This document shows, in pieces, positions 7,140 to 16,750 of a stretch of DNA of 64,000 nt (positions are counted from its first letter, which is position 1; each line of letters starts with the position of its first letter). The notes under the pieces are model-generated. The model saw only the letters and a list, made by a program, of their open reading frames with translations. It searched no databases and was not told the DNA's origin. Origin of the DNA: Clostridiaceae bacterium (GTDB taxonomy: Bacteria; Bacillota; Clostridia; Lachnospirales; Lachnospiraceae); NCBI GenBank assembly GCA_910575585.1, contig CAJTGF010000018.1:1-64000 (forward strand). Direction: 5' to 3'. Both the position numbers and the translations under genes were made by a program.

Positions 7140-9059
7140 ATGAAAATAATCAATATTGGCATTCTTGCCCATGTAGACGCGGGAAAAACAACTTTAACAG
7201 AAAGCCTGTTGTACACCAGTGGAGCGATTGCAGAACAAGGAAGTGTAGATAAAGGAACCACAAGAACAGACACTATGGTTTTAGAGCAGCGGCGGGGAAT
7301 TACCATTCAGACGGCAGTTACTTCTTTTTGCTGGAATGGTTATAAAATCAATATCGTGGACACTCCCGGTCATATGGATTTTTTAGCCGAAGTATATCGT
7401 TCTTTATCTGTCCTTGACGGAGCTGTTTTAGTTGTTTCGGCAAAAGACGGTGTACAGGCACAGACCCGAATATTATTCCATGCACTTCAGAAAATGAACA
7501 TTCCGACAATTATCTATGTAAATAAGATAGACCAAAACGGAATTGATTTACGGCGTGTTTACCAAAACATCAGGGAAAAACTTACCAGTGATATAATCGT
7601 CATGCAAGAGGTTATCTTATCGCCCAAAATAGATATTACTGATATTGCTGATTTGGATAAATGGGATTCCGTTATTTCCGGGAATGATGAACTATTAGAA
7701 AAATATATTTCAGAGGATTCATTGGACATACAGGAATTACAACTTGAAAAGTGCCAGAGAACCAGATGTTGTTCTTTGTTTCCTGTATATCATGGAAGCG
7801 CAAAAGACAATTTAGGAACAGAAAAATTGATTGAGGTAATTACTGAAACTTTTGTTACAGAAACAAAAAATAATCAGTCTGAATTATGTGGGTATGTTTT
7901 TAAGGTTGAGTATACAGAAGGGAAAAAACGTCTTTCCTACTTACGCCTATATCATGGAACGCTCCATTTACGAGATACACTTCTGCTGTCAAAAAAGAAA
8001 AAGGTAAAGATTACAGAAATGTACATTCCGGCAAATGGCGAAATTGTTTCGGCAGACCATGCCTGTCAGGGAGAAATTGTTGTCTTATCCGATGATACTT
8101 TAAAATTATATGACATTTTGGGAAATGAAGAACTTTTACCTCGCAAAGCATGGATTGACAATCCTATGCCTTTACTTCGGACAACCGTTGAGCCACAAGA
8201 GCCAGAACAAAGAGAAGCCTTGCTGAATGCTCTCATAGAAATTGCCGATACAGACCCACTTTTGCACTTTGAAATTGATACTGCCACCCGTGAGATTATT
8301 CTGTCTTTTTTAGGAAAGGTGCAATTAGAGGTTATTTGTTCATTGCTGGAAGAAAAGTATCATGTAAAAGTGGCTATGAAAGAGCCTACGGTTATTTATC
8401 TGGAAAGACCGTTAAAAAAGGCAGCCTACACGATTCATATTGAAGTACCACCAAATCCATTTTGGGCGTCTATTGGTTTAACTGTAACACCACTCCCTAT
8501 CGGAAGCGGAACCCAGTATAAAAGCAAGGTATCTCTTGGCTATTTGAACCAAAGTTTTCAAAATGCCGTCATGGAGGGTGTGCATTATGGAATGGAGCAA
8601 GGCTTATATGGCTGGGAAGTGACAGATTGCAGCATTTGTTTTGACTATGGAGTTTATTACAGCCCGGTTAGTACCCCCGCAGATTTTCGCTTCCTTGCTC
8701 CTGTCGTATTGGAACAGGCATTGAAAAAAGCAGGAACACAGGTTTTGGAGCCATACCTTTCCTTTACCCTTTTTGCTCCACAGGAATATCTTTCACGGGC
8801 TTACAATGATGTGCCAAAATATTGTGCAGTGATTGAATCGGTTGTACTTGAAAATGATGAGGTTATTTTTAAAGGAGAAATCCCCGCCCGCTGTATCAAT
8901 GAATATAAAAATGATTTAAATTTTTATACAAACGGGAGAAGTGTTTGTCTTACAGAATTAAAAGGGTATAAAGAAACTTCTGGGGAGTTTGTATCGCAGC
9001 CACGCCGCCCTAACAGTCGGTTAGATAAGATTCGGTATATGTTTCAAAAGACAATGTAA
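7140..9059 (+). CDS. tet: Ribosomal-protection tetracycline resistance GTPase
   Basis: 639 residues, the normal length for Tet(M)/Tet(O)/Tet(W)/Tet(32) proteins. They are EF-G-like GTPases that bind the ribosome and dislodge tetracycline. GTPase motifs are intact: AHVDAGKT at 10-17, DTPGH at 74-78, NKID at 128-131. The domain IV loop [12 protein letters not shown] lies near 505-516. The start is ATG behind GGGAGG. The usual LERQRGIT switch segment reads LEQRRGIT here, and several cysteines (SFCWNG, RTRCCS) look unusual. I cannot fix the allele without alignment; it looks divergent, perhaps nearest tet(32). Its GC is clearly lower than the flanking mobilization genes, so it is cargo. Control is by the leader attenuators. 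Confidence 0.95.
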   Translation: MKIINIGILAHVDAGKTTLTESLLYTSGAIAEQGSVDKGTTRTDTMVLEQRRGITIQTAVTSFCWNGYKINIVDTPGHMDFLAEVYRSLSVLDGAVLVVSAKDGVQAQTRILFHALQKMNIPTIIYVNKIDQNGIDLRRVYQNIREKLTSDIIVMQEVILSPKIDITDIADLDKWDSVISGNDELLEKYISEDSLDIQELQLEKCQRTRCCSLFPVYHGSAKDNLGTEKLIEVITETFVTETKNNQSELCGYVFKVEYTEGKKRLSYLRLYHGTLHLRDTLLLSKKKKVKITEMYIPANGEIVSADHACQGEIVVLSDDTLKLYDILGNEELLPRKAWIDNPMPLLRTTVEPQEPEQREALLNALIEIADTDPLLHFEIDTATREIILSFLGKVQLEVICSLLEEKYHVKVAMKEPTVIYLERPLKKAAYTIHIEVPPNPFWASIGLTVTPLPIGSGTQYKSKVSLGYLNQSFQNAVMEGVHYGMEQGLYGWEVTDCSICFDYGVYYSPVSTPADFRFLAPVVLEQALKKAGTQVLEPYLSFTLFAPQEYLSRAYNDVPKYCAVIESVVLENDEVIFKGEIPARCINEYKNDLNFYTNGRSVCLTELKGYKETSGEFVSQPRRPNSRLDKIRYMFQKTM

Positions 9060-9110
9060 GTTTTTGTGAATTATATGGAGAAAAAATCTGATAAAAAAGG
9101 AGAACCTATT

Positions 9111-9599
9111 TTGAATAAAGAGCGGACAAATACAGCAAATAAAAAACAAAGGCTTTCAGCTTGCACCGAAGCATACAAAGAACACATTATGTATACTTTT
9201 AACGCTTTTTGTAGAGTGGTGATACGCTATGCAACTCTCAACTCATGGCGTGACAGAAGCAGGAAACGGCAAAGAGAAATATCTTTTGAATATCTTACAG
9301 AAGAAAAATTTTACCCGTTCAGTACGTCTAATAAATATTTCATAGACCCCTATGAGCAGTACCCCATCACCATATGTGGTCAGACGGTTATCCTCACCAA
9401 TGGAGAGCTTGCCGCTGCGCTGTTATCCTTGCCAGAGAAAAAAAGAGAAATCATTTATCTCTACTTTTTCGGTCATTACACGCAACAGGAAATTGGTGAA
9501 ATGTATGGACGTTGCCGGAGTACGGCATGGCATCACATACACAGTGCTTTACAAATGTTACAAGAAAAAATGGAGGTGTTTTCGCATGAAGAATCCTAA
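9111..9599 (+). CDS. Sigma-70 region 4-like protein of the tet module
   Basis: About 162 residues from a TTG at 9111, which has AAAAGGAG just upstream; a longer GTG start at 9066 lacks one. The C-terminus reads LSLPEKKREIIYLYFFG then TQQEIGEMYG, a sigma region 4 helix-turn-helix. It corresponds to the Orf7-type sigma-like regulators that accompany tet genes in Tn916-type modules. It overlaps the next gene by 14 bases. It probably regulates transfer genes; this is inferred from Tn916. Confidence 0.75.
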   Translation: MNKERTNTANKKQRLSACTEAYKEHIMYTFNAFCRVVIRYATLNSWRDRSRKRQREISFEYLTEEKFYPFSTSNKYFIDPYEQYPITICGQTVILTNGELAAALLSLPEKKREIIYLYFFGHYTQQEIGEMYGRCRSTAWHHIHSALQMLQEKMEVFSHEES

Positions 9600-9810
9600 T
9601 CTTATTCCTTATGAAATTATTGTCAGAGCGACCAATGGAGAACCGGAAGCCGTAGACGAGGTTTTACGGCATTACAGCAAGCGAATCCGAATTGCTTCCC
9701 TTGAAAACGGACACGTCAACAAAGATACAGAGGACAACATTAAACGGCGGCTTATCGCTGCCCTGTTCCAGTTCCGCTTTGATGAACAGCCATACCCCAA
9801 AACTGAATAA
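9586..9810 (+). CDS. Small helix-turn-helix protein, Tn916 Orf8-like
   Basis: 74 residues starting MKNPNLIPYEIIVRATNGE, with VDEVLRHYSKRI and a C-terminal RLIAALFQFRFD. These match the HTH-domain proteins paired with the Orf7-type sigma factor in Tn916-like tet modules. It overlaps the preceding gene and is followed by a terminator, so sigma and HTH form one unit downstream of tet. Confidence 0.75.
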   Translation: MKNPNLIPYEIIVRATNGEPEAVDEVLRHYSKRIRIASLENGHVNKDTEDNIKRRLIAALFQFRFDEQPYPKTE

Positions 9811-9837
9811 CCGCCGCCACATAGAACGGCACACCAA

Positions 9838-9871
9838 AACAGGAAATCATAAAAAGGTTTCCTGTTTTTTT
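9838..9871 (+). terminator. Terminator of the tet/sigma/HTH unit
   Basis: AACAGGAAA and TTTCCTGTT pair and are followed by a T-run. Confidence 0.85.
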
Positions 9872-10022
9872 GCGTTTATTTTCGGCGTTTTTGAAAAACC
9901 GCCGTATTGCCCCACGAAAAGGGAAACATGACACGCTCTTTGTTTGGCAGTTTTCAATTTTCGGTGGTGTGGGGAATGAAAGGAAAATGAAGAAATTTCT
10001 CAAAATTCCCGCCTATCCGGGC

Positions 10023-10114
10023 TTGTGTGGTTTTGTAAGAAATGAGGGGAAATTTCCGCAAATCACCGTCATTTTTGCTTTGCGTGGTGTTGTAGGTAGT
10101 AGGGGGAGAAATAC
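10023..10114 (+). repeat. Degenerate direct repeats upstream of mobC, candidate oriT region
   Basis: The stretch 9872-10396 holds no credible gene. Two copies of a roughly 34-base unit occur at 10023 and 10080. Both start TTGYGTGG, carry TTGTA and end in a G-run followed by GAAAT or similar. The position just upstream of mobC and the relaxase is where mobilizable elements usually carry oriT. No nic site was recognised. Confidence 0.35.
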
Positions 10115-10396
10115 CGCCGCCGAGTTGGCAAAATCCCCGCCCTGTCCGTCGAGGGTATCAGAAAATTCCATAAGATATTTTCGCCGGAACGCAACAAACC
10201 AGCCGCCAATAGCCGGATAGTAAGCGAACAGACCACACAGCGCAGTTTCTTAGAGCAAGATTCTACCACAGTACCAAATTTCGCCTACCGGCTCATTTTG
10301 TCCTATGGGAATCTTGTTGGGGTTGCCACCCCAAGCCCGCCTTTTTGCGGCTTGCGCCGCTTGAAAAAATCCACCCACGAAAGGAGATTCACAGCC

Positions 10397-10792
10397 ATGA
10401 AAAGATACAACACGCCACACCGTCACCGGGTAATCAAGACACGCTTGACCGAGGAAGAATACGCCGAGTTTTCCGAGCGTGTCACCCTCTGCAAAATGAG
10501 CCAAGCCGAGTTTATCCGGCAAGCCCTTATCAAATCAAGCATACGCCCGGTCATTACCGTTTCCCCGGTCAATGATGAATTACTCTCTGCCGTTGGAAAA
10601 CTCACAGCCGAATACGGGAAAATCGGCGGCAACTTGAACCAGATTGCCCGCTGTCTGAACGAGTACGGCGCACCTTATAACGCCCTCTCCCAAGAGGTAC
10701 GAGCCGCCACAGCGGAGCTTGCCGCCTTGAAGTTTGAAGTCTTGCAGAAAGTAGGTGAAGCCGTTGGCAACGTTCAAACATATCAGCTCTAA
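10397..10792 (+). CDS. mobC: MobC-like relaxosome accessory protein
   Basis: 131 residues from the ATG behind AAGGAG. The N-terminal half carries a ribbon-helix-helix-like segment (TRLTEEEYAEFSERV). The GGNLNQIARCLN motif is typical of MobC proteins, which melt oriT and assist the relaxase. The 3' end overlaps the relaxase start, so the two are probably coupled. A second MobC belonging to the ICE lies at 41657-42007. Confidence 0.85.
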   Translation: MKRYNTPHRHRVIKTRLTEEEYAEFSERVTLCKMSQAEFIRQALIKSSIRPVITVSPVNDELLSAVGKLTAEYGKIGGNLNQIARCLNEYGAPYNALSQEVRAATAELAALKFEVLQKVGEAVGNVQTYQL

Positions 10793-12395
10793 AAATGCCG
10801 ACTATGGGGCGGCTGAACAGTACCTAACCTTTGAGCATGACGAGTTTACCATGAAGCCCACACTGGACGGAAACGGGCGGCTTGTTCTCCGTGACGATTA
10901 CCGCATTTCCTCTCTGAATTGCGGTGAGGAAGATTTTGCAATCGCCTGTATGCGTTCTAATCTCAAATACGGCAAGAACCAGAAACGGGAGGACGTAAAG
11001 AGCCACCACTATATTATTTCCTTTGACCCCCGTGACGCACCAGACAACGGCTTGACCGTAGACCGGGCGCAAGCGTTGGGCGAGGAATTTTGCAAGACGC
11101 ATTTCCCCGGACACCAAGCCCTTGTATGCACCCACCCGGACGGGCATAACCACAGCGGAAATATCCATGTGCATATCGTAATCAATTCTTTGCGGATTGC
11201 GGAAGTGCCGCTATTGCCCTACATGGAAAGACCAGCCGACACAAGAGAGGGCTGCAAGCACCGCTGTACAGACGCAGCTATGGAATACTTCAAAGCGGAA
11301 GTCATGGAGATGTGCCACCGGGAAAATCTCTATCAGATTGACTTATTGCATGGGAGCAAGAACCGAGTTACCGAGCGTGAGTATTGGGCGAAACGGAAAG
11401 GACAAGCCGCACTGGATAAAGAGAACGCTACCCTTGCCGCCACAGGAGAGCCGCCCAAACAGACCAAGTTTGAAACCGACAAGGAAAAGCTAAGGCAGAC
11501 CATACGGAAAGCCCTTGCCGCCGCTGCCACCTTTGACGACTTTTCCTCTCTGCTGCTCCGGGAGGGCGTGACCGTCAAAGAGAGCCGGGGGAGATTGTCA
11601 TATCTCACGCCGGATAGGACGAAGCCCATCACCGCCCGGAAATTAGGTGATGATTTTGACCGTGCCGCCGTACTGGAAGCACTCACCATAAACGCACAGA
11701 ACGCCGTCAGAGCCGCCGAAACGCCCGCACCCAAACAGGAATACCCCCGCAGCATAAAAGACCGCTTACAGCGTGGCAAAGCCACTATAAACGCCCCGAA
11801 ACAGGACAGCGTACAGCGCATGGTAGACATAGCCGCCAAGAAAGCCGAGGGCAAGGGGCGGGGCTATGAAAAGTGGGCGACCTTGCACAACTTGAAGCAA
11901 ATGGCGGCTACCATGAGCGTTTACGAGGAATCCGGCTTTTCTTCCCCGGAGGAACTGGAAGCTGCCCTTGCCGCCGCCAATACAGAACTGCACGAAACCA
12001 CCGGGAAACTGAAAGCCGTGGAAAGCACTTTGCGGGAGAAAAAAGACTTGCAGAAACAGCTATTGGCGTATATCAAGACCAAGCCAGCCCGTGACGGATT
12101 GCGGGCGCAGAAAACGGAGAAAGCCCGGAGAGCCTACCGGGAGCAGCACGAAAGCGAGTTTATCATTTCCGAATCTGCCGCCCGGTATTTCAAGGCACAG
12201 GGAATCGCCAAACTGCCAGCTTCCAAGACCTTACAAACGGAGATTGAGCAGCTTACCAAAGAGAAAAACGCCCTTTACAACGAGTACCGGGAGAAGAAAG
12301 AGAACGTCCGGGAATTGCAGACCGTGAAAAGCAATCTTGACAAAATCTTACGCCGTGAGCCGGAACGGGGAAAGGGACGGGAAAATGAACGGTAA
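10764..12395 (+). CDS. MOBP-type relaxase of the tet mobilizable element
   Basis: About 543 residues. I chose TTG at 10764, giving MATFKHISSKNADYG, the common N-terminus of this relaxase group; a GTG at 10755 is in frame. The metal-binding motif is HNHSGNIHVHIVINS. The C-terminal half is a helical coiled-coil region. The enzyme nicks oriT and pilots the strand through a transfer channel. The element has no secretion genes of its own, so it must borrow a helper such as the surrounding ICE. It overlaps both mobC and the Cys-rich gene. Confidence 0.88.
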   Translation: MATFKHISSKNADYGAAEQYLTFEHDEFTMKPTLDGNGRLVLRDDYRISSLNCGEEDFAIACMRSNLKYGKNQKREDVKSHHYIISFDPRDAPDNGLTVDRAQALGEEFCKTHFPGHQALVCTHPDGHNHSGNIHVHIVINSLRIAEVPLLPYMERPADTREGCKHRCTDAAMEYFKAEVMEMCHRENLYQIDLLHGSKNRVTEREYWAKRKGQAALDKENATLAATGEPPKQTKFETDKEKLRQTIRKALAAAATFDDFSSLLLREGVTVKESRGRLSYLTPDRTKPITARKLGDDFDRAAVLEALTINAQNAVRAAETPAPKQEYPRSIKDRLQRGKATINAPKQDSVQRMVDIAAKKAEGKGRGYEKWATLHNLKQMAATMSVYEESGFSSPEELEAALAAANTELHETTGKLKAVESTLREKKDLQKQLLAYIKTKPARDGLRAQKTEKARRAYREQHESEFIISESAARYFKAQGIAKLPASKTLQTEIEQLTKEKNALYNEYREKKENVRELQTVKSNLDKILRREPERGKGRENER

Positions 12396-12771
12396 ACGCC
12401 CCTACATGGACTATCAACAACACAGAGCCGCCCGCCGCCTTGTGCATGAGTGCTGCAACTACGATAACGGCAACTGTATCTTGCTGGATAACGGCGAGCC
12501 TTGCGTATGCGTCCAGAGTATCAGCTATTCTCTCTTGTGCCGCTGGTTCATAGCCGCCGTACTGCCATTGGACGGGAAACTGGAAGCCGCCCTTTTGCAC
12601 CGGGCAGACAGGAAACGCTGTACCGAGTGCGGCGGGTATTTTCTCCCCAAGTCAAACCGGGGGAAATACTGCCCGGATTGCGCCGCAAGAGTGCGCCGCC
12701 GGAAAGAAGCCGACAGACAGCGGAAAAGATACCACCTTTCTACGCATTTAGGCTATGAAAGAAGCCCGTAA
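12385..12771 (+). CDS. Cysteine-rich VLP-domain protein
   Basis: 128 residues with eleven cysteines. C-terminal CTECGGYFLPKSNRGKYC and CPDC form a zinc-ribbon-like module followed by a basic tail (RVRRRKEADRQRKR). The start is inside the relaxase end. A paralogue at 40578-40928 occupies the ICE backbone, so the tet element and the ICE share this mobility-associated family. Function unknown; nucleic acid binding is plausible from zinc-ribbon and basic residues. Confidence 0.7.
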   Translation: MNGKRPYMDYQQHRAARRLVHECCNYDNGNCILLDNGEPCVCVQSISYSLLCRWFIAAVLPLDGKLEAALLHRADRKRCTECGGYFLPKSNRGKYCPDCAARVRRRKEADRQRKRYHLSTHLGYERSP

Positions 12772-12872
12772 ATCAAGGCTTTTTTGACCGCCCTCAACAG
12801 GTAGCCGATACATTTATCCTTTACCCCCGAAAATGCCGTTTTAACTGCGTAACAAGAAGCCACAGACAGGAG

Positions 12873-13637
12873 GTGAGAACCATAACCGAATACATCACAG
12901 CCGACACCATATTGCCCCGTTTTCTGCCCTATCCCTATTTTCTGCTGAAAATGGACTTGTCACATACTGCAAGGCTGCTCTATGGGCTGCTTCTTGACCG
13001 TTCCACCCTCTCACAGAAGAACGGCTGGCAGGACAGCGAGGGCAGGACGTATATTGTCTATCCCGTTTCGGAGATAACGGAAATGCTGGATAAAGGCAGC
13101 ACCGCCATAAAAAGCGCACTGAACGAGCTGGACGCTGCCGGGCTTCTGGTGAGGGAACGCCGGGGCTTCTCCGCACCGAACCGCCTTTATATAAAAATAC
13201 CGCAAATGCCAGTGGTACAGTTTTCCGACCATATGACAGCCATACAGCCGGAAAACCGACCCTCTGATAGCCGGAAAAGCGACCCTCATAAGGGCGGAAA
13301 ACCGACCTTTGCGTTGGACGGAAAACCGACCCCTAACCAACTTACTATAAACCAACTAAAAGAGAACCAACGAAAAGGAGTGAGTGGGGAGCAGCCCGCA
13401 CCCTTTGGCAGATATAAAAACCTTTTCCTCTCCGAATCCGAGTATGCGGAGCTGAAAGGGGAATACCCGGACAGGCTGGAACGGTTCATTGAGGAATTGA
13501 GCGAGTACATAGCCGCCTACGGGAAAGTGTACACCAACCATGCCGCAGCTGTCCGTATGTGGGCAAAACGTGACAGGAAAGGCACAGGAAAGAAAGGAAT
13601 CCCCGATTATTCCTACAAGGAGGGCGAGAGCCTTTGA
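12873..13637 (+). CDS. repA: Replication initiator protein A (RepA N-terminal domain)
   Basis: 254 residues from a GTG at 12873 that overlaps the Shine-Dalgarno box itself. A perfect AGGAGG (12868-12873) lies 8 bases before an in-frame ATA at 12882, which would give a 251-residue protein opening TEYITADTILPRFLPYP. The first 110 residues have the winged-helix fold signature of RepA_N proteins (TARLLYGLLLDRS, ITEMLDKGSTAIKSALNEL). A variable linker and a DUF6017-like tail follow. It probably initiates replication of the excised circular form, together with the DnaC-like gene next to it. Confidence 0.78.
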   Translation: MRTITEYITADTILPRFLPYPYFLLKMDLSHTARLLYGLLLDRSTLSQKNGWQDSEGRTYIVYPVSEITEMLDKGSTAIKSALNELDAAGLLVRERRGFSAPNRLYIKIPQMPVVQFSDHMTAIQPENRPSDSRKSDPHKGGKPTFALDGKPTPNQLTINQLKENQRKGVSGEQPAPFGRYKNLFLSESEYAELKGEYPDRLERFIEELSEYIAAYGKVYTNHAAAVRMWAKRDRKGTGKKGIPDYSYKEGESL

Positions 13638-13699
13638 CCGCATAGACACAACGCCCCGTAAACAGGGCGTAAAAGACCATGAACAAGGAGGAAGATTTT

Positions 13700-14551
13700 A
13701 TGAGTGATTACGATAACGCCATTTTCCGGCTTGCCACGGCACAGGAAGCAGAGCCGGAGGACTACACGGGCGAGGACGGGCTTTTATATTGCGGGAGCTG
13801 CCGCCAGCCCAAAGAAGCCTACTTCCCGGAGGGTAAGACCTTTTTCGGACGTGACCGCCACCCCAAAGAATGTGGCTGCCAGAGAAAACGCCGGGAAACG
13901 CTGGAAGCCAGCCACCGGGAATACAAGCACCGGGAGGAAGTGGAACGGCTGAAACGAAAGGGATTTACAGACCCGGCTATGCGGGAATGGACGTTTGAAA
14001 ACGACAACGGGAAATGCCCCCAAATGCACAAAGCCCATGCTTATGTAGAGTGTTGGGAGGAAATGAAAGCCGGGAATATCGGCTATCTGTTATGGGGCAT
14101 GGTAGGCACAGGCAAAAGCTATTTCGCCGGGTGTATCGCCAACGCCCTCATGGAGAAAGAAGTTTCCGTGTGCATGACAAACTTTGCCCTTATCCTCAAT
14201 GACCTTGCCGCCAATTTCAAAGACCGCAACGAATACATAGCCCGTCTTTGCAGCTTCCCTCTGCTTATCCTTGACGATTTCGGCATGGAGCGTGGCACGG
14301 AATACGGGCTTGAACAGGTTTACAACGTGATTGACAGCCGATACCGCAGCAGAAAGCCGCTGATTGTCACAACAAATTTGACGCTGGAGGAATTGCAGAA
14401 CCCGGAGGACACCGCCCACGCCCGCATTTATGACCGCCTTACAGAAATGTGTACCCCCGTTCGCATTACCGGGGAGAATTTCAGAAAAGCCAGAGCAAGG
14501 GAGAAAATGGAACAGCTTAAAACGCTGCTGAACAGAAAGGAGAGCCTATGA
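13700..14551 (+). CDS. DnaC-like ATP-binding helicase loader
   Basis: 283 residues from ATG at 13700 (AAGGAGG upstream); an in-frame ATG at 13679 lies before the box. A zinc-finger-like start (CGSCRQPKE, CGC) is followed by Walker A GMVGTGKS and Walker B LLILDDFG. The family loads replicative helicase onto the origin. The pairing with RepA supports autonomous replication of the excised element. It overlaps tnpW by four bases. Confidence 0.85.
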   Translation: MSDYDNAIFRLATAQEAEPEDYTGEDGLLYCGSCRQPKEAYFPEGKTFFGRDRHPKECGCQRKRRETLEASHREYKHREEVERLKRKGFTDPAMREWTFENDNGKCPQMHKAHAYVECWEEMKAGNIGYLLWGMVGTGKSYFAGCIANALMEKEVSVCMTNFALILNDLAANFKDRNEYIARLCSFPLLILDDFGMERGTEYGLEQVYNVIDSRYRSRKPLIVTTNLTLEELQNPEDTAHARIYDRLTEMCTPVRITGENFRKARAREKMEQLKTLLNRKESL

Positions 14552-14745
14552 CCGACACCCCCAACAGAAGCACCGCCACTACCGCCCGCCGCCCGGATTG
14601 CGTGACCGAGGTACGCCGGGGGAACACCGTCCTTGTGGTTTCCGGCTACTTCAAGCAAGGCACGACCGCCACCGCCGCCGACAAGATGATGAAAGTGCTG
14701 GAAGCCGAAAGCGCAGCCGGACACAAGCCGATTTACAGCGCATGA
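14548..14745 (+). CDS. TnpW-like transposon-encoded small protein
   Basis: 65 residues with the segment RPDCVTEVRRGNTVLVVSGY, characteristic of small proteins that sit next to Tn4451/Tn1549-type recombinases. It overlaps the DnaC-like gene (ATGA). Function unknown; perhaps a recombination accessory. Confidence 0.7.
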   Translation: MTDTPNRSTATTARRPDCVTEVRRGNTVLVVSGYFKQGTTATAADKMMKVLEAESAAGHKPIYSA

Positions 14746-14805
14746 CAACCCGCAGATAAAAACCGTCATTTTGACGGGCGGTAAAGAAGCAAAAAAGACT
14801 GTACA

Positions 14806-14858
14806 GACAGCCGCCCCATGTGGTATGATAAACTTACGGAATAGTGGGGCTGGCTGTC
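14806..14858. repeat. Inverted repeat upstream of the tet-element recombinase
   Basis: GACAGCCGCCCCA and TGGGGCTGGCTGTC face each other 26 bases apart, with a TATGAT -10-like hexamer in the loop. This suggests an operator for the recombinase promoter. Confidence 0.5.
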
Positions 14859-14874
14859 GGAAACGGAGGACATT

Positions 14875-16497
14875 ATGCCAAGACAGACCACCCAAAAACT
14901 CATTACCGCCCTTTATCCGAGATTGTCGCACGAGGACACGCTTCAAGGCGAATCCAACTCCATAAGCAACCAGAAGCGGATTCTGGAAGCCTACGCAAAA
15001 CAGAACGGCTTTTCCAACCTCAAATGGTACACGGACGACGGATTCTCCGGGGCAAATTTCCAAAGACCCGGCTTCCAGTCCATGCTTGCCGACATTGAAG
15101 CGGGGCTTGTGGGAACGGTTATCGTAAAAGATATGTCACGGTTAGGGCGAAACTATCTGCAAGTGGGAATGTACACGGAAATGATTTTCCCACAGAACGG
15201 CGTCCGTTTCATTGCAATCAATGACGGAGTAGACAGCGCACAGGGCGACAACGATTTTGCCCCCTTGCGTAACATTTTTAACGAATGGCTGGTGAGAGAT
15301 ACGAGCAAAAAAATCAGAGCCGTGAAGCGGTCAAAAGGAATGAGCGGGAAGCCCGTCACAAGCAAGCCCGTGTACGGCTACCTCATGGACGAGGACGAAA
15401 ATTTCATCATTGACGGGGAAGCCGCCCCCGTGGTGAAGCAGATATACAGCCTTTGCCTTGCCGGGAACGGACCGACCAAGATAGCCCGTATGCTTGCGGA
15501 ACAGCAAATCCCCACGCCGGGAACACTGGAATACCGCCGGACAGGGAGAACCCGCCGCTACCACCCCGGCTATGAGTGCAGGTGGGCGACAAACACCGTG
15601 GCGCATATCCTTGAAAACCGGGAATACACGGGCTGCCTTGTGAACTTCAAGACCGAGAAAGTGTCCTACAAGGTGAAGCAGAGCAAAGAGAACCCCGTGG
15701 AAAAACAGGCAATCTTTGAGAACCACCACGAAGCAATCATTGACCGGGAAACATGGGAGCGTGTGCAGGAGCTACGCAAGCAGCGCAAACGCCCCAACCG
15801 CTATGATGAAGTGGGTTTGTTCTCCGGCATACTCTTTTGTGCCGATTGCGGCAGCGTCATGTACCAGCAGAGATACCAGACGGACAAACGGCGGCAGGAC
15901 TGCTACATATGCGGCAGCTACAAGAAGCGCACGGCAGACTGTACGGCGCACTTTATCCGCACCGACCTCTTGACCGAGGGAGTGACCGAGAACCTACGGA
16001 AAGTCACCAGCTACGCCGCCAAGCATGAAGCCCGGTTTATGAAGCTGTTGACCGAGCAGACCGAGGACGGGAGCAAACGCCGGAACGCCGCCAAGAAGAA
16101 AGAGCTGGAAGCGGCGGAAAAAAGGATTGCGGAACTCTCCGCCATCTTCAAGCGGCTGTATGAGGACAGCGTGACGGGGCGCATATCGGACGAGCGTTTC
16201 ACGGAGCTTTCGGCAGACTACGAAGCCGAGCAAAAGGAACTGAAAGAGAAAGCCGCCGCCTTGCAGAGCGAGCTTTCCAAGACGCTGGAAGCCACGGCAA
16301 ACGCTGAAAAGTTTATGAAAGTGGTACGCAAGTACACCAGCTTTGAGGAACTCACCCCTACCCTGTTACGGGAGTTTGTGGAGAAAATCGTAATCCACGA
16401 ATCGGAAGCCCTTGACGGGAAACGCCGGGGGAAACTCCGCAGACAGGAAATCGAAATCTATTACTCTTTTGTCGGCAAGGTAGAATTGCCCGACTAA
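14875..16497 (+). CDS. Large serine recombinase of the tet mobilizable element
   Basis: 540 residues. The resolvase-type catalytic serine is Ser18 (LYPRLSHED), followed by SRLGRNYLQVGMYTE in the catalytic domain. A recombinase domain, a zinc ribbon (CADCGS, CYICGSYKKRTADC) and a C-terminal coiled coil (about 380-460) follow. It excises and integrates the element without host factors. It is the last gene of the tet mobilization module, so an element end is expected shortly downstream. Confidence 0.93.
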   Translation: MPRQTTQKLITALYPRLSHEDTLQGESNSISNQKRILEAYAKQNGFSNLKWYTDDGFSGANFQRPGFQSMLADIEAGLVGTVIVKDMSRLGRNYLQVGMYTEMIFPQNGVRFIAINDGVDSAQGDNDFAPLRNIFNEWLVRDTSKKIRAVKRSKGMSGKPVTSKPVYGYLMDEDENFIIDGEAAPVVKQIYSLCLAGNGPTKIARMLAEQQIPTPGTLEYRRTGRTRRYHPGYECRWATNTVAHILENREYTGCLVNFKTEKVSYKVKQSKENPVEKQAIFENHHEAIIDRETWERVQELRKQRKRPNRYDEVGLFSGILFCADCGSVMYQQRYQTDKRRQDCYICGSYKKRTADCTAHFIRTDLLTEGVTENLRKVTSYAAKHEARFMKLLTEQTEDGSKRRNAAKKKELEAAEKRIAELSAIFKRLYEDSVTGRISDERFTELSADYEAEQKELKEKAAALQSELSKTLEATANAEKFMKVVRKYTSFEELTPTLLREFVEKIVIHESEALDGKRRGKLRRQEIEIYYSFVGKVELPD

Positions 16498-16507
16498 AGC
16501 CCGACCC

Positions 16508-16526
16508 GTCCGGCAGTCAGCCGGAC
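16508..16526 (+). terminator. Hairpin after the tet-element recombinase
   Basis: GTCCGGC and GCCGGAC pair around AGTCA. The T-run starts 14 bases later, so termination is possible but not classical. Confidence 0.4.
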
Positions 16527-16680
16527 AGGGAACGGCAAAATTTTTTACACTTCTTTTACTTCTTTATCTCACATGAGCAAAAAGCCAGGGTATGAAACAG
16601 GTCATGGCTAATTAGAGGTAATCAAAAGAGGAAAGGAAAAGCACAATCCAGATGGAACCGGCGATACCGTCAAGAAATAT

Positions 16681-16709
16681 TTGTGAGTTAGCAAGAATCC
16701 TGATATAAT
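16681..16709 (+). promoter_or_regulatory. Promoter for the HTH/tnpV unit
   Basis: TTGTGA (16681-16686), a 17-base spacer and TATAAT (16704-16709). The stretch 16527-16750 otherwise shows nothing recognisable. Confidence 0.65.
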
Positions 16710-16750
16710 GGATATAAACGCCCATCTGGGGCAGAAAGGCAGGGAGAAAA

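Noticed and set aside
6214-14792. Shared 14-mer CGGTAAAGAAGCAA at 6214 and 14779, considered as an attachment-site repeat
   Set aside because: Several 14-base matches are expected by chance in 64 kb, and the flanks do not extend the similarity.
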